Shown here piece by piece: positions 47,730 through 58,599 of a DNA stretch of 64,000 nt; positions within the stretch are counted from its first letter, which is position 1, and each line of letters opens with the position of its first letter. Source of the stretch: Penelope pileata (lineage: Eukaryota > Chordata > Aves > Galliformes > Cracidae); NCBI GenBank assembly GCA_013396635.1, contig WBMW01004950.1:427746-491745 (forward strand), read 5' to 3'. The position numbers were made by a program, and so were the translations under genes. The notes under the pieces are model-generated. The model saw nothing but the letters and a program-made list of their open reading frames with translations. It searched no databases and was not told the origin of the DNA.

Positions 47730-48110
47730 TATCACTTAGTATTGATATTGCCTTATTAGAGCAATTAGCCAAGCATTTCAGAAGCTTGTTAATGTTTCTA
47801 GAGTGACTTCTAATGAGGGATAATGATAACAAGCATGCAAGGTCTCTGGTGAACTTTAGATAATGATGTAAATCTGAGAAAGGTCAATGGTATTCGTGGA
47901 TTCGATGATGGCCGTTCCATTTCCGTTCATTACCTAGTTCAGCTTTTATTTTCCCTTCCCAGGCCATTTACATCTGCAAGAACGTGTTCCTTTCCCAGCT
48001 CGGAGCCCACCACTTGTTTCACAGATTGACTTAGCTGCAAAGTAAACGATGCTGAGCCTCAGCGCTCCTTGTAATGAGCTCAAGTCTAGACAACGGCTAA
48101 TCAATTAGCA
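47730..48110. promoter_or_regulatory. Candidate conserved non-coding element
   Basis: AT-rich, repeat-free DNA with TTATTAGAGCAATTAGCC, GGGATAATGATAAC, AATGATGTAAATC and GGCTAATCAATTAGC. Homeodomain, POU-like and GATA-like cores cluster here. It ends just before a MIR relic. Conservation is untested. Confidence 0.33.
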
Positions 48111-48154
48111 GAAGGAAAGCAGATACAACAGGGGGTACCACAGCAAACAATGAC

Positions 48155-48340
48155 AATGTTTTGCATTTATATAGCACCTTTCCTCAGAGGATCCCAAAGC
48201 AGCATACCACAAGGAGCTTAGTGTGACTTTGGAAAGGGTAATGCCAGGGGAAAGTGAGATCAAACAGAGACGCAGTCCTGTGGGGAAGCAAGAAATGGAG
48301 CTTATCTGCCGTAAAAGTAAGATCTAGAGCTGCAGCAACT
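48155..48340 (-). mobile_element. MIR-type SINE relic, 3' end present
   Basis: TTTGCATTTATATAGCACCT followed by TTCCTCAGAGGATCCCAAAG is the reverse complement of the amniote MIR tail ('ctttgagatccttggatgaaaggcgctatataaatgcaaa'). Further right, GGGGAAAGTGAGATCAAACA fits the reversed 'cctcagtttcccc' core. The best preserved MIR in the window. Confidence 0.8.
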
Positions 48341-49289
48341 ATTTATGTTGGTATTAAAAAGGCATTTTCTGGCATAGAAGTATCATCAGAGTACATGTGC
48401 TACTGGTATGTGCATGGTCAAGGACCATGAGCCCCCTCCCTAGCACACGGAAGTCAGTGCAACTCTAACCCAGCACGGGAATTAGGAGTGCAAAGCAGCC
48501 CTGCAGGAGTGCAAAGTCCTGGAAGGGAGCTTGGGAAGGCTGCAGGGGTAGGGCTGGATAATGCTTCAAAACAAGCTGTCACAGGGGGGTTTGGCTGAAG
48601 GTCCCCTGCAGTCCTCTAAGGAGGAAGACGTGAAGGCAGCGTGTAGCACCAGGAAGGGTATTTCCAGCCTTGTGCAAAACCACTACTGGAGTCAGCACTG
48701 CACGTGATTCTGATATGAGCATCGTTCTTGTAAAGAGCCACAGAAGTGGCTGGAGGTGCAAAGGAAGCGTCTCGCAGTGGCAGCCTCAAAGGGCTGTCTA
48801 TTTAGGAAAAAGAAAAGAGGGAGATGACTTGATTGTTCCATGCTGGCACTCTGCTGGTGTGTTCACGAGAAGAAAATGCTAGATACCAAAAGGCCATTTA
48901 ATCTACTAAAGATAAGCACAAAAGCCTGTTACCAAGCCAGAAAAAGCCAAAATGGCAATGAAGCACGCTTATTTCTTATTATTATTTTAAAGCAAGGGTG
49001 ATCACTTAGAAAAAGAACCTGTTCAGTAAGCACATCTTTCTTTAATTGCAAGCTCCATCTTGCAAGTGGTTGAGAGCACCAGCAGGTGTCAATGGCCTCA
49101 CCCAGCCTCACCTGGGGGCCATTTCCCCCAGGGCCCCATTTAAGCTCGGGTAGGGGCTCCCAGATCTGAATTTTGCTGTTTCTGTGCTGTGTGTTGGATT
49201 TGTCACCTACCTGCAGTAGATGGCCCTCAGATCACCATCCAACGTGGTAAGCAATGCTGGTCTTTTTTTCTTGTGCAGCTCAGGGCTGC
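48341..49289. other. Intergenic/intronic stretch, no gene seen
   Basis: Mixed sequence with short frames. No family recognised. Confidence 0.5.
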
Positions 49290-49415
49290 TTTCTTCTGTT
49301 TGGGGCTTACCTCTCCCTGTGCCTTAGTTTCCCCATCTGGTAGGCAGACCCAATTATGCTCGTTTTACTGACCTGACAGGAGCTGCTATGAAGATTAATA
49401 ATTAACAGTGGGATT
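49290..49415 (+). mobile_element. MIR-type SINE relic
   Basis: CTCTCCCTGTGCCTTAGTTT then CCCCATCTGG, TACTGACCTGACAGGAG and TATGAAGATTAATAAT follow the MIR core order ('ctctgtgcctcagtttccccatct ... ctgacctacctcacagggttgttatgaggattaa'). A clear textual match in spite of indels. Confidence 0.8.
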
Positions 49416-50094
49416 TTAAAATCTGGGCTGGCTCTATGGAGCTGGGAGAGTTGTTCCAGGCTTGTACAGAAATCAAAGGAGGCAGAATGGAGCCGTAAAT
49501 CATTTTCAGGAAGTAGCGTTGTGCCTTTGGAAGGTAATATATAAGGGAAACGTTAAATGGAATGCTTGCCATTCACACACCACTAAAATTTTGTGTGTCT
49601 AGATCACCTTTTGATTACTAGTGCAAATACTTGCTCTTTGTTTTCTATTCTGCATCTCTTTAAGACTGAAGAGGAAAGGAGCTAGAAGCGGCTGGTGAGA
49701 GGGGCAGATGGGAATTATTAAATAAGTAAATAAAGAACAGTGCTCACATTAATCACTCTGGGAAGGTCCCTGTGCTGGTGAGCCCCACTCCCTGAGCACG
49801 AAGTTGCTCGAGAAGGCTCCTGCCTAGGTGTGGTTGTCCTCTGGTGGGGGATCCTGGAGGGCTGTGCTCCTTATCTGCTCCTCACACCCCTCCATCTGCC
49901 CCTGCTTGTTTGACTCCAACGTGTTTGGATAGCACGGCGTGCAGTAGGCAAGCTGACTCAGTTTCAGAATAATTGATAACTGTGGTGAGAGATAAATCGT
50001 TGTTGGGGGAAATAATTAGTGTTATTGTGTGCTCGGGCTGAGAGGGGCTGAGCCATCAGGGCTTGCTGCAGGAAAGTTCATGCACTGGAGAGAG
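49416..50094. other. Intergenic/intronic stretch, no gene seen
   Basis: No recognisable gene, RNA or repeat. The segment lies between two MIR relics. Confidence 0.5.
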
Positions 50095-50210
50095 AAACCT
50101 TGAGAGGGAGATGCAGAAATTAAGTGACTTGCCCAGGGTTACATATTTGGCTAAGACTGGATAAGCCACTTATTTGAGCCCTGCCCCTGGGCTACCATGC
50201 TCTTGCAGGT
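50095..50210 (-). mobile_element. MIR-type SINE relic
   Basis: GAAATTAAGTGACTTGCCCA then GGGTTACATATTTGGCTAAG is the reverse complement of 'gaccttgggcaagtcacttaa', the most conserved MIR phrase. The head part beyond is faint. Confidence 0.72.
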
Positions 50211-51079
50211 ATATAATTTCCAGCAATAAGCTTCTTCCCCAGCAGCCTCCCACAGTCCTGCCTTGTTTAGAATTTTCTTTCTGTGCTTATTAATTAGAAC
50301 TTGCTGCAAACTGGGGTTTGCCTGAATATCTGCTCTGTTTGCCCTCTGCAACTTCCACGCTTCAAAAGTTCTTATTTAAAAGAAAAAAAAAAAGCTTTGC
50401 CATAGAGCATCCCTTGTCTTCTCCCTAAGTTTCTCTCTGAAGAATGTGTGAAGAATAAGAGTTGCTTCATGGTTTGGATGAAATTATGTATCTTTATTAG
50501 GTTTCTGTTCTCAGGAAACAATTTATTAGACACAAGAATGCTGTGTTATACTACCTCCTCCTTTTTGCCTGGGAATTTACAGTTCGCACACTGCACCAGC
50601 ACATAAATCCATTTTTATTTCTCAATTTATTCACCTGGAACTAAGTGGATTAAATCTTTTTTTTTTAAAGGAGACCGGCACTGCACTTTCAAATGGAAGC
50701 ACTGCAAATAATCACGATTGTTAGGCAGACAAATTAGAGGTGGCTGTGGACACGCAGTTGCTTTCTATGCAAACTTTTATGCTTGCTGAGTTTAAATGGC
50801 GATTTTTTTTTTCCAGTGCAAAATTTACCTTTAATGACCCTCTTTCCCCTTAATAAACCAGGATTGATTAGAATTTGGCTTTAAAAGATGAAAGGACCGT
50901 GCAATTATCTACTTGTATATGCCCTTCAGTAAACTACCTTGTCTCCCCCTTCCTACCTCCCCTTCTTAAGAAGACTTTCCCAGGTCCCTCTTGGCTGCGG
51001 TTGAACGATGTTGGCTCATGTCCATGCTGCAACAAAGACCTGGCATTCCAGCTGTCTGCTTCTAATCTCTAGTGTCAGC
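50211..51079. other. Intergenic/intronic stretch, no gene seen
   Basis: A- and T-runs at 50381-50394, 50658-50668 and 50803-50812. AT-rich with no family recognised. Confidence 0.5.
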
Positions 51080-51470
51080 TCTTGTTAATGTTTCAGCATG
51101 AAATCAGAGGGGGCAAAGCTGCATGGAATATTAAAACCATGATCAGAATTCCACTGAAATGCTGATAGTCTGCAAGCACCATTAGGAGGGCCGTCAAATC
51201 ACTGTCTCGCATTAAATAAAAAGAAAAGATTTCTATCGCTGGGGTGCACGGGAAGTACAATCAGTGAATCACTGGACTAAATTAGCATTTTTTCAATTGG
51301 AGATCGAAGTTGATTTATTGTTCTACACAACATTAATGTAACTGTGTGCTTGACCTGTTAAGGCAGCTAATTTTTCATTTAAATGGGTTCTTTCTGTATG
51401 CAAAAAGGTTGTAATCATATTTCAACTTTGCAAAGTGATCGGGAAAGTACTGGACTGTTTCAAAATTGTC
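51080..51470. promoter_or_regulatory. Candidate conserved non-coding element
   Basis: Repeat-free AT-rich DNA with CTAAATTAGC, AACATTAATG, CAGCTAATTTTTCATTTAAA and AATCATATTTC. The density of homeodomain-type cores and absence of low-complexity sequence resemble developmental enhancers. Needs alignment. Confidence 0.32.
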
Positions 51471-51549
51471 TTAAGGAGGCTCTCTTCCTCCTCCCACCCC
51501 CCTCCAGCCCCTTTTTGCTTAGTGGTCAAGGGCAAGCGGTTTAAGGGAG

Positions 51550-51611
51550 GGGAAAAAAAGGCCAAAAAAAAANNNNNNNGGGAAAAAAAGGCCAAAAAAA
51601 AAAAAAAAAAA
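51550..51611. repeat. 7-N gap with the same sequence on both sides
   Basis: The 23 bases at 51550-51572 (GGG, seven A, GGCC, then A-run) are repeated exactly at 51580-51602, with N at 51573-51579 between. The right copy continues to an 18-A run. This is a small-scale version of the 17.8-19.2 kb artefact, caused by an unresolved homopolymer. Confidence 0.92.
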
Positions 51612-52539
51612 GCTGTCTCAAGTAATAAGCTTAATTGTCATTTGACTTGAGCTGTTTTACACCACTTTGGCCATCTAGAAAAGCATTGGAGGGGGTGTAA
51701 ATTTCACACTTGCAAACTCTGCAGAGGAATCTGAGTAAACAAGGAGGATCTGTCCCATGAATAACGTTGATTTTTGCCGGCTAAGGCTTTTTGTTATTTT
51801 CCTACATCTTTCTCACTGTCTTTTATAAAGCAGTTGCTGGATATGACCATATGCATCTTATATTTTCCATGGGTTAGAAAAACAAACAAACAAACCCCAA
51901 ACTCAGAGTTCAGTGGCAGCAGACTGAAATAGGCAGTGGGTAACGTAGGCCAGCACAAAACTCAGTGCAGAAATTCCTGCTGCTTTTAATCGACTTCACA
52001 AGGTGCTACACGTGTAGGATGTGAGTTGTAGTTTTCCAGGGAAGTTTGTTTAGCAAATGAAAATGATAGCTGCCTGGAAGTGAAGCTGCCTGTGAGCAAG
52101 TGTCACTGATAAGTCTGGAAACAAAAAGTGCAACTGTCCGAGAGGAAGGCTCCGTGTCTGCTCTGAGAGGCTGTTCCGTTTTGCAGATGGAATTTATGGT
52201 TTGAAAAGGGAGGAATGCGGTGTTATTTAAAAGGCAGAAATCCAATCTGTGTGCAAAACCTGCTGAGATCATCCTGAACCAAGAAGAAAGGGACGATGAG
52301 GAGGTGGAGAAGTGAAACCTCCAATGCTGGCAGGATGGGAAACCCATTTCCCACCCGGCCCTGGCGTGTTTCCTGTTAGATGTGTCTGCTTCAAACCTGG
52401 GCACTTCCAACTGTTGCTGCCTCGCCATCCAGCATCCCAATCTGGGAAAAACTTTTGTACAAATTGACATTCTCCAGATGACAATGTGGAGCACCCCGGT
52501 GCCTCCTCCCTCCCAAAGTGAAGATAATATACATTTCCA
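51612..52539. other. Intergenic/intronic stretch, no gene seen
   Basis: An (AAAC)n tract at about 51881-51895. A minus-strand 185-codon frame at 52006-52563 shows no domain, and another minus-strand frame overlaps it in a different phase, so it is not called. Confidence 0.5.
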
Positions 52540-53265
52540 ATTAGCGGCACACATTCTAGTCATGCTCTCTTTTTACTCCCTAACTATCTTTGTTTTGCTA
52601 AAAAGCTGTTCGGTCATTAATGAAATCCTGCAGTTCTGCTAATCCTAGATACAATGCAGCTTTTCTCTAGCAAGCTATCCCTGACATAAAACTACAGTTA
52701 CCCAAGCTCCCCACCACATTAAGATTCGTTGTCATTTGCCTTTCATTACATACCTGATGTAGCACAGTAGCAGTCAAATGTCCTTGGCAGGCAAAGCAAA
52801 GTATTTAATTGTATTAGTTTCCGCTTGCTCCGCCTTAGGAACAATTTTTTTCTTGAGAGAAGGGGGGGCGAAAAAAAGCAAATACCGTGTCATGGAAACT
52901 TATACTTTCTGGTTGGACATAAATGTAATTACACTTAAATTCTCAAAGCAATCTTGCGTCCCCCCTCCCCAACCGCACTGTATTGCCAGTGCCATATGAA
53001 ATGCCTCTCCGTAGAGGCGAACAATGGGGCATTCATCAAAGGGAACTAGTGATTAGATGTTTTTCATTTTCAGAACTTTAAGAGATAAATAGGGGCCCTG
53101 TTCCTTTATTTGATGTACAGTACTGTGGGGATTCAATTAATCTCTTCTGATAAATATCGAATTTCTGCAATATTATTTTGGAAGAAAGAGTGTCACATAG
53201 AATGTTGACTTCAATTCCTCAGAACACGGGTGCTGGTTTTCAATAAAGAAATTTATTAAAGAAGG
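52540..53265. promoter_or_regulatory. Candidate enhancer with SOX and TCF/LEF sites
   Basis: AACAATGG at 53020-53027 matches the SOX consensus and CATCAAAGGG at 53034-53043 matches TCF/LEF, 6 bp apart. A short hairpin CCTCT-CCGT-AGAGG at 53004-53017 lies beside them. TTCCAATTAGC (52536) and GGATTCAATTAATC (about 53130) add homeodomain cores. No repeats or domains. The enhancer role is inferred. Confidence 0.38.
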
Positions 53266-55684
53266 CTTGGATGGCTACGGGACAGGGCTGTGAGGCTGTG
53301 CAGCTTTTCCACTCAACTGCGTTGTGTTTTCCCAGTGTTTCCCTTCAAAAAAAGGCTAGTGGGTGGAATAAGGAGCTAAACATGAAAGCACTGGCTTGTC
53401 TCAGGAGGTCTGAGCTCTGCTCCGTGGAATCGTGAAGTCTTCTGGTGTATGCACGTCTACTCCTGTTCAAGGCAATTAATCACCTTTAGCTTCATTGAGA
53501 TGTTGAGAATAGGTTGAGTTTTTTTTTTATTTTAAACAAAACCAACAACTTTTGAAATGCTCAGGTACTGCGTAAAGCAGTGCAGGGGTAGGTGCAGGCA
53601 TCTTCAGCTGCACTGTTCCATTCTGCAGTCTTCATCTGCATATGCAGAATTGCAGCAGAGGCAGCTATTGCTGGCTGGCTGCTCCATGGCCTATGAAAAA
53701 TGAGTTGCTGCTTTCAGCCCTGAAAGCACACTCAAGCTTGTGTGCCTGTGCTACAAAAGCTGTCTCTGCAATTGATAATAATTTACCCATCTATTCCCAT
53801 TGACAATTTTATTAATAAGATCAATGGCTGAACAGGCCCCAAACGCTGAACGTGCATCTTGTCGTTGCTGGAGCAAATGAGGGATATTGATGGAGCAGCG
53901 TTTGTTGCTGTTGTGGTGTGGCACGTTAGTGGTGGATAGTCCAAGAAAATAGGTCGGGTTTGATCAATAAGCCTGCTTTCCTGAGTACTGAGTCTACTTG
54001 TAGAAATGGACCAGCTCAATTAGAAAAAATAATAAATTAACCATCAGACCCAATTTGAACGTAATCTAAAGGAGCTGCTGGCAGCAAAGCTAGGCTGGTG
54101 GGAGCAAGGAAGCTCTGCATGCTATTTGGTGCCCATCAAGAAGGTGCCCAATAGGTGCCCATGGGTGCTTGGGGGTGGGTGAAGAGCCAGGACCCTCACC
54201 TTTTGCAGCCCACTCGGGTGATGCTCACAGCTAAAGCCCAGCTCAGCACAACCCCAAATTCACAGCATTGCGTGCACGTTCTGACGATTCTGGCTGAAAT
54301 TGACACAGCCCCTTTGGTTCCATTTGCAGTTTTTTATCATGATCACATTTTACTGCTACAATTTATAATCTGTCTTTCCTCGTGATTATTCTGCACTGAA
54401 ACTCATTTATTTGTATGTTTTGCTATAAAATGAGCAGCCATTTGTTTGGAGTGGCACACACCGCGCTGGTGCGTTGGAAGACGTAACAAATGGCATTCAT
54501 TAAGGGTCTGATCCTCCCCCACTTACCTCCTTGGCAAGTCTGCCACTGGTTTCATGAGAGCAGAATCAGATCCTGATTAAATATGAGTTTACCACCGAGG
54601 ACAAGATTGGGATTTATAGTCAGATGTTGCTTCCAGTTTCCAGAGCACCACGGAAATATCAAGGGACAAATGGCAGCTGCACCTATGAAACAAGAAACAT
54701 TTTTGGCACGAATCTTCATCTTTTTATTTTAAGGATGCAACGGTCCTTTGTAGTCTCCAGGATTGATGTTAAGCTTGTTGAGGTCAGCAGGAATCTTACA
54801 AATAATTTCAAGGGCTTTGGATCAAGTGGAAAGCCAAACTGCTCATAAAAAGTCAAGGACTACGCATAGATTTGGGAAGGGACAAGGAGGTCATCCAGTG
54901 AAAAAAGTGGATTTTCTGAATTTCTGCTGGTTTTATCAGGTGCTTTCTGAATGCAGCTCAGCTTGTATCATCTGCAAGATATTATGTCACTGCAGTATCT
55001 CAAGCTGCACTGATAACGGGATCTCACAATGTATGCCTAACACAAAACATGTAGAGAGTTTTGGAAGGTTTAGTCTGGATTAACTGAGTGGAAAATGTCT
55101 TTCATTGTAGCTGCAGATGGCCCGCAACACAGGGGAGGAATCTGGAGGAAAAAACCTGAACCCCTTTGTCTTTGCTACTTCATTAGGTTTTCCAAAATTG
55201 CACAGTGACAAGACAGCTCATAAAATGAGAGAAGGGAAAGAGAATTATTGTGATTTTGGCTGTATTTCCTCATCCCTTTAAATTTTTTTTGCTATTTTCC
55301 TGAAGTATCTTAAATGAATTTTCTCATTATGAAAACATTAACATGGAAGACAGTTCAAATCCCTTGCAGATCTATAGGAGAAGCTAAGGCTTGAAGGAAC
55401 CAGCAAGCCACCTTGCAAAGAACATACTTCTATAAACCAAGTCCTGAATTTCAAGCAATTGAAGGTAGCAATTTGATATTTGATATCTGATCTGTTTTGG
55501 TTTTCTCCATGAGTATTTTTCCTCCAGGGGAGTTTTATGGCTGATGTGCTACAGTGAGATTGCTGCCTATCTGGTGTCATGGGAGTTGATGCTCCCCTGT
55601 GACAAGCTCTGCTTCATTCTGGCTGTCACCAAACTCACAATAGCAAACTTTTTGCTGGGTGCATTGCTGATCCAAAGGAGACTG
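53266..55684. other. Intergenic/intronic stretch, no gene seen
   Basis: Short tandem GGTGCCCA-type repeats at about 54129-54165 and a T-run at 53520-53528. No gene or repeat family. Confidence 0.5.
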
Positions 55685-55701
55685 GAGAGAGAGAGAGAGA
55701 G
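55685..55701. repeat. (GA)n microsatellite
   Basis: About eight GA dinucleotides. A simple repeat that creates Arg/Glu-rich pseudo-frames. Confidence 0.85.
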
Positions 55702-55829
55702 GTGGGCAGAGGGAAGAAATAGTAGTGATAATATTGCTTAGATGGGGACAGGATTTGTTCCTGTATAAATCTAAGTGATCAAATTAAAGCCTAGGGTCAT
55801 TATCAAGAAACTCAATCCTCCATGATACA

Positions 55830-55935
55830 ATTGGAAGTCTGGGCCAAATTTCTCCTTGGTAGAAAGCCATCTGAGTGTACGAGTCCATTGAGGTTGAAGT
55901 GGGTCCATTGACGCTATTGAGGCCATCACCACCAG
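55830..55935. mobile_element. Possible palindromic DNA-transposon fossil
   Basis: GGCCAAATTTCTCCTTGGTA and GTCCATTGAGGTTGAAGTGG with GTCCATTGACG resemble an old amniote repeat carrying 'ggccaaattctg...' ends and 'ccattgaagtcaatgg' motifs. Too decayed for a family name. Confidence 0.35.
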
Positions 55936-56648
55936 TGGCTGATACCTGCACATGAGCACCATCCTTGAGAAGAATATCACAGATGTCTGGAGTCATTCTC
56001 CTTTCATTTCTCAAGCCCTCACAGTGAGAAGACAGCTTTGCTTTGCAGGAAGATGAAAAACTAGACCAGCAAGCAATTGCTAAGGAAATCCGTAGCCTGT
56101 GTTTGTAGCACATTAATAACATGACTGGTGACCTTTCTGAAGACAAGGAATGCATAGAATTGATTGTCCTGTCCAGGAGCTGTGCAGAACTATAGATCAG
56201 TTATTTTCAGGCCTTTTTTTTTTTTTGTTGCAGCCACTTTGTTGGTCAGTGCAGCTTGGTGTGGGGATAGTTTAGTCCCCTTCAATCCAAATACAGCTGA
56301 GTAACTGTAACTATGCCTCAGTATGGCTGCCAGAGGAACAGCTGCTGGTCACTGTGCTTGAACTTGTACATCACAGAGTTTCTCTTAAAGAGGAAGTAAA
56401 CCATTTTTCTGCAGAATCTCACTTATTCTAGAATATGTGAGACAGGCACTTTTCATCATGATCTGAGAGAAGGATGCTAATTCACATCCCTGGAAGTTTT
56501 CAGCATTTTGGTGGTTGTACTCAATTGGGGAATATAATCCTGGAATCCTGGTGTCCTCCCATACGAGGAATGAAGCCCAATGGCAGCTCCATAGTCTACT
56601 GCTGTGAAAACCCAGAGGTCTCAGATCTAAGGCTGTCTGCTGGGTTAT
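55936..56648. other. Intergenic/intronic stretch, no gene seen
   Basis: A T-run of about 13 at 56214-56226. No recognised element. Confidence 0.5.
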
Positions 56649-57374
56649 TTACTGGTGGATTTCTCCAGCCTGGGAGCCTGAGTTGTTAGCAGCTCTCCAG
56701 GGCTGTGCTTGGAAATCTGAGAGGGTTCCCTGGGTTATGTCACATCTGCAGAAAAAACAAGCCCTCCCTGGAAAATACTTAGATTTGCAGGCCTGCAGTT
56801 CTTGTGAAACCATGATTTTCTTGACAATCTCTATCTTTCCTAGGAAAAACCCACCTCTCCCATGACTTATCACTCCAAGAAGATGAATGGGACGTAGAAA
56901 GGCTAGGTGATTTGCTGCAGGCCAAGGAAGAGGGAGTGCACGCGTAAGACTTCTGATTTCTTCCACCCACGGCTGCAGCAGCATCCTTCTATAAATTCCC
57001 TGGTAGTGACAGGTCCTCCAGACCTCTGTCAGAACAGAGGGTTTTGGGTCCACTGTTTCTCTGTAGGACCAAGAATTGTTGCCAAGCCCTCTCTGTTCGT
57101 GAGAACGCAGCCAGATGATGAGGTCACTGTGGGATGGGGTTCTCTTTCCATTAGTCATTAGATAGCACCAGTCCCTGCCACTTGCTCTAAATTTCCCATA
57201 AAATATTGCTTTATCTACCCAATGGTATAAACCTTGATGGCAGCAGGATGTTGCATGTGGTCCCAAGCAGGTAGCAAACAGCGGGCCTGGACTAGCAATT
57301 GGAAGTTGGGTTTCTGCATGAGAGCAGGCAATTGTTTGGTACCCGGGAGTGGGGTGATGGTCTGCTTCCTGCAC
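56649..57374 (-). other. Longest open frame in the window, unassigned
   Basis: A 241-codon minus-strand frame from ATG to stop. The translation is rich in Trp, His and Cys, with no low-complexity tract, signal peptide, zinc-finger spacing or domain I recognise. Shorter frames on the plus strand overlap it. Its length is more than I would expect by chance for average composition, but there is no promoter, splice or codon-bias support. It might be chance, part of an unrecognised old element, or an lncRNA-borne frame. I do not call it a gene. Confidence 0.15.
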
Positions 57375-57439
57375 GTGTCCAGGCGTAATATACAGGATCC
57401 ATTAGAGAGATGCCTAATCATCTTAACCTGTCAGATCCA

Positions 57440-57990
57440 AGCCGCCCTCTTTTAAGAGCCAATTTGTTTTCCTGCCAGATCGATGTTCTTATCTGTAATT
57501 GCACAGGCCATGAGTGGCACCCAATAACCAGTTAATACTCGATTCCATTCCATGGCAGGGTGGGGAGCAGGGAAATGTCTTAATTTGAACATTTATTGTA
57601 CAACTGTGAAAATGTCCTAAGTGAAATTAATTGAAGCTCAGGGAGAATAACTTATAAATCACCTTGTCTGGCTTGCATAAAATGATATAGGGATATGCCA
57701 AAGTCTTATCGTGGTGCTCTGCAGAGCTGAAGAAAGCTTTAACCCTAAGGTTACTGCTGTTATTCTCCAAGATGGTAGAAATCTAACTTGTACAGGTTAT
57801 GTGATAAAGGGAGAGTTGATCTAATTAATAAGAATCCATGAATTTTTACTGATGCTTTGCTCTTCTCCAGCATCTCCCTGCAATGGGTCGTGCTAGACAA
57901 TTTGAATGTAGCGTTAATGCTGTCAGCCATTCATCTCTTAGACTTCAACAGCACTTTAAAGAGGGGTAATAATCCCGTCAGACTGTGCTT
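57440..57990. promoter_or_regulatory. Candidate conserved non-coding element
   Basis: Repeat-free AT-rich DNA with AATTTGTTTTCCTGCC, CTTATCTGTAATTGC (a GATA core), GAAATTAATTGAAGC and CTAATTAATAAG. Dense homeodomain and GATA cores. Inference only. Confidence 0.3.
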
Positions 57991-58599
57991 TTCACAGTAC
58001 AAATATCACCGGAAAATGGAAAAACAGCCCTAGTGACATTAGCAGGATAGGATATAAACAATACTGGCTAAAATACAAGATGGAAATGAGACAGGCTAAT
58101 GGGGAATTTGAAGAGCACATAAAGATGCAAACAACTCGCAGAGAATTTATTGATTTGCTGGAAACAGTGGGACTGCAAAGGAAATACTCGTTAGACTTGG
58201 GGAGGGTTAAGAAGACGCTTAAGGAAAATGACAATATTGCAGATAAATGAAAGTTGTTCCTACCTATTAAATCTTAGGGCAGAGGGTAGAAGGGGAAGAT
58301 GCAATGTGGTCATGGAAGAGGGAGCTCTGAGGTGGGGTGGAGGTGTGAGATGCCTTCGTTTGTTGCTGAATGCTGCACAAAAGCATGGAGGCCTGGTTTA
58401 TGGCTCTGGTCTGCTGCTATAATACGAACAGTGAAAGAACAAGAAGTTACAAGGACCAAAAAGCAGATACCTGCAATGAGAAAGATGTGGCTGAGCAATT
58501 GGGGAAAAAAACAAGTGATAATCCTGCTCAAATCATCTGCTGTATGGGAAGTCTGCAAAGGCTGCATCTTTGGAAATGTTCATCCTGCATGTTGCAAAT
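57991..58599. other. Stretch upstream of the CR1 fossil, origin unclear
   Basis: Purine-rich sequence with GGAAATGAGACAGG-type phrases that could be a more 5' part of the same LINE, but I cannot align it to CR1 from memory. No gene. Confidence 0.3.

Noticed and set aside
52006..52563. 185-codon minus-strand frame
   Set aside because: No domain, overlaps another frame in a different phase, and its length is plausible by chance among so many frames.
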